Notes: generated from the sequence alone by a model not told the origin. Shown: positions 44,587-52,602, counted from the first letter of the stretch. The stretch: 64,000 bases of DNA from Betaproteobacteria bacterium HGW-Betaproteobacteria-9 (GCA_002842215.1 PHCC01000005.1:186001-250000), one strand, 5' to 3'. A program made the numbers and translations.

Positions 44587-45606
44587 TCATTCGGAAACCT
44601 CCTTCAGGCGCCGGGCCGGCTCGGGGTCCAGCAGGCGGCCCCAGTCTGGCGTGGCCTTGAGCAGGCCCATGGTCTGCAAGGTCGCCACCAGTCGCAAGGC
44701 GCCCTGCTCCAGCACCGGCGGCGCAGCCGACAGCTGTTCGAGCGACTGCGCTGTTGAATAGAAGGTCAGCTTCTGGAGCGTGGCGAGGTAGTCCTCGGTT
44801 GAGAGTTCCACCCCAGGGGCCAGCAGGCGGGCCGCGGCCTCGGGGCGCTCCTGCAGCGCCTGCAGTCCGCGCTGCCAGCCGGCGAGCAGGGCATCGACCT
44901 GGGCAGAGCGCTCCTTCAGCGCGCTGGCACGCACCACCAGCACGTCCACGATGTCACCCGGCATCTGGCGGCTGTCGAAGATGTCCTTGTAGCCCGCCGC
45001 GCGCAGGAGGCCGGCCACCGGCTCGTAAGAGACCGCCGCGCTCACGCGCCCGCTGCGCAGCGCGGACAGATGCAAGGTGGCCTCCATGTTGACCACATGC
45101 ACATCGATCTGCTGCAGCCCCGCCGCCTGCAGCAGGCGCTCCAGCATCAGCGCGCCCACGGTGGTGCCCTCCACCGCGATGCCCGCACCATGAAGCTGCG
45201 CGAGGCTCTGGATCGCCGGGTTGACCAGCACGACGTCGGCACCGCTGGATGCGTCGAGAACGGCGACCACCCGCAGATCCACGCCCTCGTCGGCCAGGCG
45301 AAGGGTTTCGTCCAGCGTCAGGGCCGCCGCATCGAGCAGGCCGTTGCGCAAATGGCGCAGGGTCTCCGAGCTGGACGACAGCTCCACCACCTTGACCTGT
45401 TGCGTGTCGATCAGTTGCCGGTCTCGCGCCAGCACCAGCGGGTCGTAGCCCACCCAGGTGTTCATGCCCACGGTCAGCGCGGGCACCGGGGGCTCGCTGC
45501 AGGCCGTCAGGCCCAGCCACGCGGTCATGACACCGATCGCCAGACCCGCTCGGGTCGCCGTCTGCCAGCGCTTCCATGCCAGCCGCCACCCACTCGACCG
45601 GTGCAT
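44587..45606 (-). CDS. NMT1/SsuA-like substrate-binding lipoprotein, orphan
   Basis: 339 residues from ATG 45606, chosen because it puts a lipoprotein signal at the start (IGVMTAWLGLTAC, Cys 36). Starts up to 45864 are open and cannot be excluded. The mature protein is a periplasmic-binding fold of the NMT1/taurine/nitrate type (VGMNTWVGYDPLVLARDRQ, NGLLDAAALTLDETLRLADE). No permease or ATPase gene is near. The gene leads straight into a sensor kinase, so it more likely delivers a ligand to the sensor than to a transporter. Confidence 0.8.
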   Translation of the reverse strand: MHRSSGWRLAWKRWQTATRAGLAIGVMTAWLGLTACSEPPVPALTVGMNTWVGYDPLVLARDRQLIDTQQVKVVELSSSSETLRHLRNGLLDAAALTLDETLRLADEGVDLRVVAVLDASSGADVVLVNPAIQSLAQLHGAGIAVEGTTVGALMLERLLQAAGLQQIDVHVVNMEATLHLSALRSGRVSAAVSYEPVAGLLRAAGYKDIFDSRQMPGDIVDVLVVRASALKERSAQVDALLAGWQRGLQALQERPEAAARLLAPGVELSTEDYLATLQKLTFYSTAQSLEQLSAAPPVLEQGALRLVATLQTMGLLKATPDWGRLLDPEPARRLKEVSE

Positions 45607-45946
45607 TTCCGAGTGGTTCGTTGGTGAGTCCGGGCGCCCGGTGGGTGGTGACATGGTGGGTGGTGGCTTGGCTTCAAACATTTTGTCACCGTCCCCCGGC
45701 CCTCTGCCCGGATGTTTGCTATTCATGCCCCAAATCCGGCCCGATGTGTTGTCCATCCACCCACCCGGACCCGGGTGCCTGCGCGCGGGCACAGCGGCTA
45801 GCACACACCGGCCGCTCATCGTTTGACAGAAAGGCCCGAAATTGGCCGAAATTTTTCGGATCACCGGCCGATAAGAAAGGTGTCCTGGTCATGAAGCGCA
45901 CAGCCGGTTTTCAGACCCGGGACTTAAGTACTAAAGGAATCGCGCC
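45607..45946. other. Divergent spacer, 340 nt
   Basis: It contains possible alternative starts of the binding-protein gene (ATG at 45654, 45681 and 45726) and, for the plus-strand gene, a near-consensus sigma-28 promoter at 45848-45874. AAAGGAA precedes the start at 45947. Nothing else was recognised. Confidence 0.6.
45848..45874 (+). promoter_or_regulatory. Sigma-28-like promoter, near consensus
   Basis: GAAATTTT (45848-45855) against TAAAGTTT, with the required 11 nt, then a perfect GCCGATAA (45867-45874). The best sigma-28 match in the window, 72 nt before an unknown gene. Confidence 0.7.
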
Positions 45947-46534
45947 ATGAATGCCTCAGTCCAACCGTTGACCTACCCGGCCCCCTGGATCACCGCAGGG
46001 GTGCACCCGCGTGAACACCAGGGCACCCGCTGGCACACCCGGGGTCGGACCCTGGGGCTGCGTCTGCTGATGGCCGCCGCGATGGTCTTGGCCTGGAACA
46101 CGGCCCGCGCCGAAACACCGCAGGTCGGCGAGAGCCAGGCCGTCAACGGCCAGATCGCCGACGTGGGCTCCACCGGTATCGGCCTGCTGATGGGGGCCGC
46201 GGAAGCCAACCCGCTGGGCATCATCACCCTTGGCATCAAGGTCGCGGCCTACCAGCAGATCAAGGAAGCCCCGCCCGTCGAACAGCCCCGCCTGTGGGGC
46301 ATGTACGGCGCCTTCGGCTGGGGCGCTGCCGCCAACAACCTCTGCATCATCGGAACGATCGCCTCGGGCGGCGCCTTCGCCGCGCTCTGCCCGGTGCTCG
46401 GTGTGGCGGCCGGCATGGGCGTGTGGAACACCAACGAGGCCGAACGGGATCGCGCCACGTTCGACGCCATGTGCCGCGATGCGCAGGCGGCCAACCCCGA
46501 GCTTTCCTGCACCTACACCGAGTCGAAGACCTGA
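45947..46534 (+). CDS. Unknown exported or membrane protein, likely flagellar-regulated
   Basis: 195 residues. A 37-residue basic lead precedes a signal-like helix (LGLRLLMAAAMVLAWNTARA) with an ARA cleavage site. Two further hydrophobic segments follow, around residues 75-100 and 128-160. The motif IADVGSTGIGLLMGAAEANP (D-x2-ST, then E-x-NP) recalls small integral-membrane DUF families. Two cysteines near the end (MCRDAQ, LSCTYT) could pair. No family is assigned. Its promoter suggests expression with late flagellar genes. Confidence 0.75.
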   Translation: MNASVQPLTYPAPWITAGVHPREHQGTRWHTRGRTLGLRLLMAAAMVLAWNTARAETPQVGESQAVNGQIADVGSTGIGLLMGAAEANPLGIITLGIKVAAYQQIKEAPPVEQPRLWGMYGAFGWGAAANNLCIIGTIASGGAFAALCPVLGVAAGMGVWNTNEAERDRATFDAMCRDAQAANPELSCTYTESKT

Positions 46535-46593
46535 GCTGAGTTGAACAGCGCCGGAACACCCGGCACCGAGGCTCGGCTGGACAGCCGGTCCGC

Positions 46594-46627
46594 TTTCAGA
46601 TACTGTACGCATGAACAGTATCTGAAA
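46594..46627. promoter_or_regulatory. LexA box (SOS operator) of imuA-imuB-dnaE2
   Basis: TACTG (46601-46605), 10 nt, CAGTA (46616-46620) is a full LexA box. It lies inside a perfect 34-bp dyad with 13-bp arms (46594-46606, 46615-46627). It ends 11 nt before the imuA start codon, so LexA would sit on the transcription start or the ribosome site. Confidence 0.88.
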
Positions 46628-46631
46628 GATC

Positions 46632-47504
46632 ATGTCCTCCCCCGCCCCAGCCCGCCTGCCCGACCCTCCATTGGTCCGGCCTGCCCACAATGCCCCCCGA
46701 CCGGTGCCCGCACCGGGCGCGCTCTCCAGCGCCCTGCCCGCCGCCGTGGCGGCTGCGCTCTGGCGCGCCGACCAGCTGGGCAGCCCGGTCGCGGCCACCT
46801 GGTCCAGCGGCTTCGAGGCGCTGGACGCCGTCCTGCCCGGCGGCGGCTGGCCCGGCCACGGCGTCACCGAACTGTTGAGCGCCCAGAGCGGCACGCTGGA
46901 ATGGCGTCTGCTTGGGGCCCTGCTGCGCCAAGTGTGTGCCGCCGGTCGCAGCGTGGTGCTGGTCGGCCCGCCCCGGCCGCCGCACCCGCCGGGCCTGCGG
47001 CTGGACGGCATCGCCGAGCAGCAACTGGTCTGGGTAATGGCCGAGACGCCGGCCGAGCGCCTGTGGTCCACCGAACAACTGGTCAAAGCCAACGCCTGCG
47101 GTGCGCTCATCGCCTGGCTGCCGCAGGTGCGCGCCGAGCAGGTGCGCCGCCTGCAGGTGCTGGCCGCAGGCTGCGCCGGCCCGGTGTTCCTGTGCCGGCC
47201 CGCCACGGCGGCCCGCGAATCGTCGGCCGCGCCGCTGCGCCTGCTCGCCCGCGTGGGGGTCGACTGGGAGCTGCTGGTCGACGTGTTCAAACGCAAGGGC
47301 CCGCCGCTGGAGACCACGCTGCACCTGCCCTCGGTGCCCGGTGGCCTGCAGGCCATCCTGACGCCGCGGCTGCAGAAGCCCAGCACCCTGCTGCCGCGTG
47401 ACCCAGCGCCGCAGACCGCTCCGTCTTCCCTTCCCAGTGAGGCCGGCCATGCTCTGGTCAGCACTCCGGCTGCCGGCACCCGACGACACCGCCTCGCCCA
47501 CTGA
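46632..47504 (+). CDS. imuA: ImuA, SOS mutagenesis RecA-like accessory protein
   Basis: 290 residues. A SulA/RecA-like domain (WSSGFEALDAVLPGGGWPGHGVTELL) is followed by GRSVVLVGPPRPPHPPG and a degenerate ATP site. ImuA works with ImuB and the DnaE2 polymerase in damage-induced mutagenesis. imuB starts 56 nt before its stop. The C-terminal ~40 residues are low in complexity. Confidence 0.92.
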   Translation: MSSPAPARLPDPPLVRPAHNAPRPVPAPGALSSALPAAVAAALWRADQLGSPVAATWSSGFEALDAVLPGGGWPGHGVTELLSAQSGTLEWRLLGALLRQVCAAGRSVVLVGPPRPPHPPGLRLDGIAEQQLVWVMAETPAERLWSTEQLVKANACGALIAWLPQVRAEQVRRLQVLAAGCAGPVFLCRPATAARESSAAPLRLLARVGVDWELLVDVFKRKGPPLETTLHLPSVPGGLQAILTPRLQKPSTLLPRDPAPQTAPSSLPSEAGHALVSTPAAGTRRHRLAH

Positions 47505-48753
47505 CGCGGCGCGGCAGGCGCTGGCGATCTGGGCCCTTCAATTCACGCCCCGGGTTGCTGTCGCTGACGAAGCCGTGGTCATGGAGCTGGCCGCGAGCGT
47601 GCGCCTGTTTGGCGGCTGGCACGCGCTGCGGGAGCGCGTGGTTTCGGAAGGCGGTGAGCTCGGCGTGAGCCAGGTCGCCTGGGCGCCCAACAGCCTGGCC
47701 GCGCTGGCGCTGGCGCGCGCCGGCGTGCAAGACGGTTTGCGCCCACCGCTGGCCGCGACGCTCGACGCCCTGCCGATGGAAACGCTCAGCGCCGTGCGCC
47801 CGCACCGCCTCACGCTCGCGCACATCGGCTGCCGCAACCTGGGCGATGTGCGGCGCCTGCCGCGCGGTGGCGTCGGCCGGCGCTTCGACAAACAGCTGCT
47901 CGCCGCGCTCGACCAGGCCTACGGCCGTGCGCCCGAGGTGCACCGCTGGATCGCGCTGCCCGAGCGCTTCGCGCAGCGGCTGGAACTGATGTTCCGCGTG
48001 GACGACGCGACGGCCCTGCTGTTTGGCGCGCGCCGCCTGTTGCTGGCGCTGTGTGGCTGGCTCGCCGCGCGCCACAGCGGCACCACCGCCTTCACGTTGC
48101 ACTGGGCGCACGACGCCATGCGCGCCAAGTCGGCGGGCGATGGCGGCAGCCTCACCGTGCGCACGGCAGAGCCCACGCGCAACCTGGAGCACCTTTGCCG
48201 CCTGCTCGCCGAGCACCTCGCCCGGGTGGAACTGCTGGCCCCGGTTGGCGACCTGGAACTGGTCGCCGACGACGTGATGCCACTGGAAGAAAGAAGCGCC
48301 TCCTGGCTGCCCGACGACAACGCGGGTGGCGAGATGCTGCCCCTGGTGCTGGAGCGCATCGCCGCGCGCCTGGGGCCGCAGCGCGTGATGCGCCCGGTGC
48401 TGTGCGAAGACCACCGGCCCGAGTGGATGTGCCGCTGGCAACCGGCGTCCGAGCCCCTGCCCCGGAAGCCCGCCACGGTCAGCGAGCTGCCGCAGCCCGG
48501 CTTCATCCTGAGCGCCCCGCTCAAGCTGCTGGTGCGCGCCAACCGGCCGTATTACCAGGGCGAACTGCAGCTGCTCGCTGGCCCGCAGCGGGTGGAAGGC
48601 GGTTGGTGGGACCGCGACGAAACCGTCGGCCAGATCCGCAACGTGGTGCGCGACTACTGGGTTGCGCAGTCGGCACACGCGGGCGTGTTGTGGGTGTTCC
48701 AGACGCGGCTGGATGAGGCGCCTGCGTGGTTCTTGCATGGCATATTTGCCTGA
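47449..48753 (+). CDS. imuB: ImuB, Y-family polymerase-like hub protein
   Basis: 434 residues from ATG 47449 (MLWSALRLPAPDDTA). The Y-family fold is recognisable, but the two catalytic acidic motifs are absent, as in other ImuB proteins; VVMELAASVRLFGGWHALRE marks the palm. The C-terminal region ends in the standard VFQTRLDEAPAWFLHGIFA. ImuB links the beta clamp, ImuA and DnaE2. Its stop coincides with the start of a family-1 repeat. Confidence 0.93.
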   Translation: MLWSALRLPAPDDTASPTDAARQALAIWALQFTPRVAVADEAVVMELAASVRLFGGWHALRERVVSEGGELGVSQVAWAPNSLAALALARAGVQDGLRPPLAATLDALPMETLSAVRPHRLTLAHIGCRNLGDVRRLPRGGVGRRFDKQLLAALDQAYGRAPEVHRWIALPERFAQRLELMFRVDDATALLFGARRLLLALCGWLAARHSGTTAFTLHWAHDAMRAKSAGDGGSLTVRTAEPTRNLEHLCRLLAEHLARVELLAPVGDLELVADDVMPLEERSASWLPDDNAGGEMLPLVLERIAARLGPQRVMRPVLCEDHRPEWMCRWQPASEPLPRKPATVSELPQPGFILSAPLKLLVRANRPYYQGELQLLAGPQRVEGGWWDRDETVGQIRNVVRDYWVAQSAHAGVLWVFQTRLDEAPAWFLHGIFA

Positions 48754-48827
48754 CCCCCGCCGCGCTGCGCGCGACCCCCTTCCAGGGGGCGATGCGAGTG
48801 GCCCGGCACAGCCGGTTCCACCGCATC
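48752..48827 (+). repeat. Family-1 repeat, copy 15 (between imuB and dnaE2)
   Basis: Starts within the imuB stop codon. The outer stem is GATGCG (48791-48796) with CGCATC (48822-48827) around CCGGCacaGCCGG. The linker motif CTGGGTTCGGGCCTGTCGCG follows. Confidence 0.87.
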
Positions 48828-48867
48828 CTGGGTTCGGGCCTGTCGCGCCGGAGAGGGCACGCTCGCC

Positions 48868-51800
48868 ATGACGCTTGAACCACCCGGCATCCCGCCCTAC
48901 GCCGAGCTGCTGTGCCGCTCCAACTTCAGCTTCCTGCGCGGCGCGAGCCGGCCCGAAGAACTGGTCGAGCGCGCCCAGGCGCTGGGCTACACCGCGCTCG
49001 CCCTCACCGACGAATGTTCGCTCGCCGGCATCGTGCGCGCCCATGTCGCCGCGAAGGAGCAGGGCCTGAAGCTGCTCGTGGGCAGCCAGTTCCAGGTGCA
49101 GTGCGACGCGCCGTTCACCCTCGTCGTGCTCGCCACCAACCTCAACGGCTACGGCAACCTCTGCGAGTTCATCACCCGGCTGCGCCGCACGGCGCCCAAG
49201 GGCACGTACCGCCTGACGTTGAAGCACATCAGCGCCGACGCGCTGGCCGACTGTCTGGTGATCGCCGTGCCGCAACGCGGCAGCACGCAGGCGCAGATGG
49301 ACACGGTCGCGCGCTGGCTGCTCCAGCATTTCATGGGCCGCTGCTGGCTCGGCGTGGAGCAGCTGCGCCTGATGGACGACGAGATGCGCCTGCACCGGCT
49401 GCGCCAGAGCAGCGAACTCACCGCCGTGCCGCTGGTCGCGGTGGGCGACGTGCACATGCACCTGCGCTCGCGCAAGGCCCTGCAGGATGTGCTCACCGCC
49501 ACGCGCATCGGCAAGCCGCTCACCGAATGCGGCCACGCGCTCGCGCCCAACGCCGAGCAGCGCCTGCGCTCGCGCCTGGCGCTGGCGCAGCGTTACCCCG
49601 AAGCGCTGTTGGCCGAGACGCTGAAGGTTGCCGGGCGTTGCAGCTTCTCGCTCGACGAGCTGGCGTACCAGTACCCGAGCGAAGTGGTGCCGCCGGGCGA
49701 GACGCCGGCGAGTTACCTGCGCCAGCTGGCCTACGAAGGCATGGGGCGGCGCTGGCCCGCGGGTGCGCCCGCCTCGGTGCAGCAGCAGGTGGAGCACGAG
49801 CTGGCGCTGATCAGCGAGTTGCAGTACGAGCACTACTTCCTCACCGTGTACGACATCGTCGCCTTCGCGCGCTCGCAGCACATCCTTTGTCAGGGCCGTG
49901 GCTCGGCGGCCAACAGCGCGGTCTGTTATTGCCTGGGCGTGACCGAGGTGGACCCGGCGCGCACGGCGGTGCTGTTCGAGCGCTTCATCTCCAGAGAGCG
50001 CAACGAGCCGCCCGACATCGACGTCGATTTCGAACACGAGCGGCGCGAAGAAGTCATCCAGTACCTCTACACCAAATACGGTCGCGAGCGCGCCGCACTG
50101 ACCGCCACCGTCATCAGCTACCGCCCGCGCAGCGCCCTGCGCGACGTGGGCAAGGCGCTGGGTTTCGACGAGGCCGCGCTGGACGCGCTGGGCAGCGGCC
50201 ACCGCTGGTGGAGCGAGGATGGTTTTGCGCCCGAGCGCATCACCGAAGCCGGACTCGATCCGAACAGCCTGAAGGTGCGCCAGCTCGTGGCGCTCACCGG
50301 CCAGCTCATGGGTTTTCCGCGCCACCTCTCGCAGCACACCGGCGGCTTCGTGCTGACCCAGATGCCACTCTCGCGCATGGTGCCGATCGAAAACGCCGCC
50401 ATGGCCGACCGCACCGTGATCGAATGGGACAAGGACGACCTCGACGCCATGGGCCTGCTGAAAGTCGACGTGCTCGCGCTCGGCATGTTGACCGCCATCC
50501 GCAAGTCGCTCGATTTCATCGGCCAGCGCAAGGGCTTCGACGTCCAGATGCAGGACATCCCGGCCGAAGACGCCAGCACCTACGACATGATCTGCGCCGC
50601 CGACACCGTGGGCGTGTTCCAGATCGAGAGCCGCGCTCAGATGAGCATGCTGCCGCGCCTGCGGCCGCGCGCGTTCTACGACCTGGTGATCGAAGTCGCG
50701 CTGGTGCGGCCAGGCCCGATCCAGGGCGGCGCGGTGCACCCCTACCTGAACCGCCGCCAGGGCAAGGAGCCGGTCGACTACCCCAAGGGGCTGGAGGCTG
50801 CGCTGGCGCGCACGCTCGGCGTGCCGGTGTTCCAGGAGCAGTGCATGCAGATCGCCATCATCGCGGCCGGTTTCACCCCCGGCGAGGCCGACGGCCTGCG
50901 CCGCGCCATGGGAGCGTGGCGGCGCACGGGCGGTCTGGGCCACTACCAGAGCCGCCTGATCGACGGCATGACCGAGCGTGGCTACCCGCTGGATTTCGCG
51001 CAGCGCGTGGTCGAGCAGGTGAAAGGTTTTTCCAGCTACGGTTTCCCCGAAAGCCACGCCGCCAGCTTCGCGCTGCTGGTCTACGCCAGCTGCTGGATCA
51101 AGCGCCACCACCCGGCCGAGTTCCTCGCCGGGCTGCTCAACAGCCAGCCGCTGGGTTTCTATTCACCCAGCCAGCTGGTGCAGGACGCTGTGCGCCACGG
51201 CGTCGAAGTGCGTGCGGTGGACGTCATGGAGAGCGACTGGGACTGCACGCTGGAAGAACAGGGCTTCGACGCCTTCTCCTCCTGGGAGAGGGCTGGGGTG
51301 AGGGCCGCCCCCGAGCCCGCCGTGCGCCTGGGCCTGCGTCTGGTCAGCGGCCTGTCGCGCGCCGAAGCGCAACGCATCATCGCAGCGAGAGGGGGAGCCA
51401 CCCCAGCACACACCGAGGAACCGGTTTTGCCGGGCCGTTGGTGTGGCCCCCTTGGGGGGGAGACGCGAAGCGGCGCGGGGGGGGGCTTTCTTGACTCAGA
51501 AGATCTCGCTCGCCGCGCCGGCCTCGACCAGCAAGCCATGCAACAACTCGCCGCCGCCGATGCCCTCATAAGCCTCAGCGGCCACCGCCGCCAGCAGGTC
51601 TGGGACGCCGCCGCCCTCAAAGCCCCACCCGCGCTGCTCAAAGAAGCCCCGATCGAAGAAGACACCCTCGACCTGCCCGAAGCCCCCGAAGGCGAGGCCA
51701 TCGTCTGGGACTATGCGTCACTCGGCCTCACCCTGCGCCGCCACCCGCTCGCCCTGCTGCGCGAGCGCCTGCAGGCGCGCCGCTTCATGACCGCCGCCGC

Positions 51801-52104
51801 ATTGAAAGACGCGCCCGACGGACGCCTCGTGCGCGCCTGCGGCATCGTCACCGGGCGCCAGCAACCCGGCACCTCCAAAGGCGTGGTGTTCGTGACGCTG
51901 GAAGACGAAACCGGCGTGGTGCAGGTCATCGTCTGGAAAGCCCTGCGCGAGCGCCAGCGCAGCGCCCTCACCCGTTCACGCCTGATGGCCGTACACGGCG
52001 TGTGGCAGCGCGAAGGCGAAGTCTGCAACCTCATCGCCGGCCACCTGGAAGACCTCACGCCGCTGCTGGGCCGGCTGGCGACGGAGAGCCGGGATTTTCA
52101 TTGA
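48868..52104 (+). CDS. dnaE2: DnaE2 (ImuC), SOS error-prone polymerase III alpha subunit, with repeat-encoded inserts
   Basis: 1078 residues, somewhat long for the family (about 1050 by recall). Domains: PHP (YAELLCRSNFSFLRGAS), polymerase palm with the acidic cluster in PPDIDVDFEHERREEV, the C-terminal helix-hairpin-helix region, and an OB fold (GIVTGRQQPGTSKGVVFVTL). It is the translesion polymerase of the LexA-controlled cassette. Two stretches look foreign: residues ~803-812 (from a WERAGVR-type repeat) and ~842-874 (from family-1 copy 16, encoding a Gly/Pro-rich loop PGRWCGPLGGETRSGAGGG). The frame stays open throughout. Confidence 0.93.
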   Translation: MTLEPPGIPPYAELLCRSNFSFLRGASRPEELVERAQALGYTALALTDECSLAGIVRAHVAAKEQGLKLLVGSQFQVQCDAPFTLVVLATNLNGYGNLCEFITRLRRTAPKGTYRLTLKHISADALADCLVIAVPQRGSTQAQMDTVARWLLQHFMGRCWLGVEQLRLMDDEMRLHRLRQSSELTAVPLVAVGDVHMHLRSRKALQDVLTATRIGKPLTECGHALAPNAEQRLRSRLALAQRYPEALLAETLKVAGRCSFSLDELAYQYPSEVVPPGETPASYLRQLAYEGMGRRWPAGAPASVQQQVEHELALISELQYEHYFLTVYDIVAFARSQHILCQGRGSAANSAVCYCLGVTEVDPARTAVLFERFISRERNEPPDIDVDFEHERREEVIQYLYTKYGRERAALTATVISYRPRSALRDVGKALGFDEAALDALGSGHRWWSEDGFAPERITEAGLDPNSLKVRQLVALTGQLMGFPRHLSQHTGGFVLTQMPLSRMVPIENAAMADRTVIEWDKDDLDAMGLLKVDVLALGMLTAIRKSLDFIGQRKGFDVQMQDIPAEDASTYDMICAADTVGVFQIESRAQMSMLPRLRPRAFYDLVIEVALVRPGPIQGGAVHPYLNRRQGKEPVDYPKGLEAALARTLGVPVFQEQCMQIAIIAAGFTPGEADGLRRAMGAWRRTGGLGHYQSRLIDGMTERGYPLDFAQRVVEQVKGFSSYGFPESHAASFALLVYASCWIKRHHPAEFLAGLLNSQPLGFYSPSQLVQDAVRHGVEVRAVDVMESDWDCTLEEQGFDAFSSWERAGVRAAPEPAVRLGLRLVSGLSRAEAQRIIAARGGATPAHTEEPVLPGRWCGPLGGETRSGAGGGFLDSEDLARRAGLDQQAMQQLAAADALISLSGHRRQQVWDAAALKAPPALLKEAPIEEDTLDLPEAPEGEAIVWDYASLGLTLRRHPLALLRERLQARRFMTAAALKDAPDGRLVRACGIVTGRQQPGTSKGVVFVTLEDETGVVQVIVWKALRERQRSALTRSRLMAVHGVWQREGEVCNLIAGHLEDLTPLLGRLATESRDFH
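51275..51304 (+). repeat. Repeat-like segment inside dnaE2 (CTGGGAGAGGG type)
   Basis: CTCCTGGGAGAGGGCTGGGG followed by TGAGGG is the core of an intergenic repeat I recall from many Xanthomonas, Ralstonia and Comamonas-group genomes. Here it is read in frame as SSWERAGVRA. It lies about 100 nt before the family-1 copy in the same gene. Confidence 0.55.
51409..51486 (-). repeat. Family-1 repeat, copy 16 (in frame inside dnaE2)
   Basis: The outer stem is CACACC (51409-51414) with GGTGTG (51440-51445) around CCGGttttgCCGG, then C5/G8 and GCGAAGCGGCGC hairpins. It is antisense to the usual orientation and adds about 26-33 codons without a stop. Confidence 0.88.
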
Positions 52105-52188
52105 AAGCACCCGCCTGTGGTCCACCTTGGCGTCTGTGAGAGACTGCCCCCAGAACCCACAGCGCATCCACCCCAGCCCACCCATCCC

Positions 52189-52602
52189 ATGTCCGACTGG
52201 AAACACCAGCAAATGATCAAGGCATCGGCCTGGCCGCTGGCCGCCGACCTGTTGGCCCCCGATGCCGACTTCACGGCCCGGCTCAATGGCGGGCTGGTGC
52301 CCCTGCATTGGGCCTGCCGCGAAGGCAAGGCCGGCCTGCTCAAGTACATGGTCGAACACGGCGCGAACGTGCATGACCTCACCGACAGCGGCAAGAGCAT
52401 GCTGGATCTGGCCATCACATCCCGGAACTTTCAGACGGTCATGCTGCTGATCGACCGGCTCAAGACCACCGGTGCACCGCCACCCGCCGAGGCGCTGAAA
52501 CAGCGGTTGACCGGTGCCTTCAGCGACGGCCACCCCGACGCCCGGAACCGCTTGCAGCAAACGCTGCGGGACTGGGAGCGCATCGCAAAAACAGCCCCTT
52601 GA
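52189..52602 (+). CDS. Ankyrin-repeat protein
   Basis: 137 residues from ATG 52189 (MSDWKHQQMIKASAW). At least two ankyrin-type units are visible (GLVPLHWACREGKAGLLKYM and GKSMLDLAITSRNFQTVMLL). The C-terminal part is helical. No signal peptide, so it is cytoplasmic and presumably a protein-binding scaffold. Partner unknown. It lies 84 nt behind dnaE2 but does not resemble SOS genes. Confidence 0.82.
   Translation: MSDWKHQQMIKASAWPLAADLLAPDADFTARLNGGLVPLHWACREGKAGLLKYMVEHGANVHDLTDSGKSMLDLAITSRNFQTVMLLIDRLKTTGAPPPAEALKQRLTGAFSDGHPDARNRLQQTLRDWERIAKTAP

Noticed and set aside
47458-51111. 1217-codon open frame on the minus strand
   Set aside because: Antisense to imuB and dnaE2, whose family motifs are unmistakable. 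Long antisense frames are expected in DNA with strong GC3 bias.
51391-51490. dnaE2 as a pseudogene disrupted by a repeat
   Set aside because: The insert keeps the frame and both flanks match the family without stops, so the gene is more likely intact with an extra loop.
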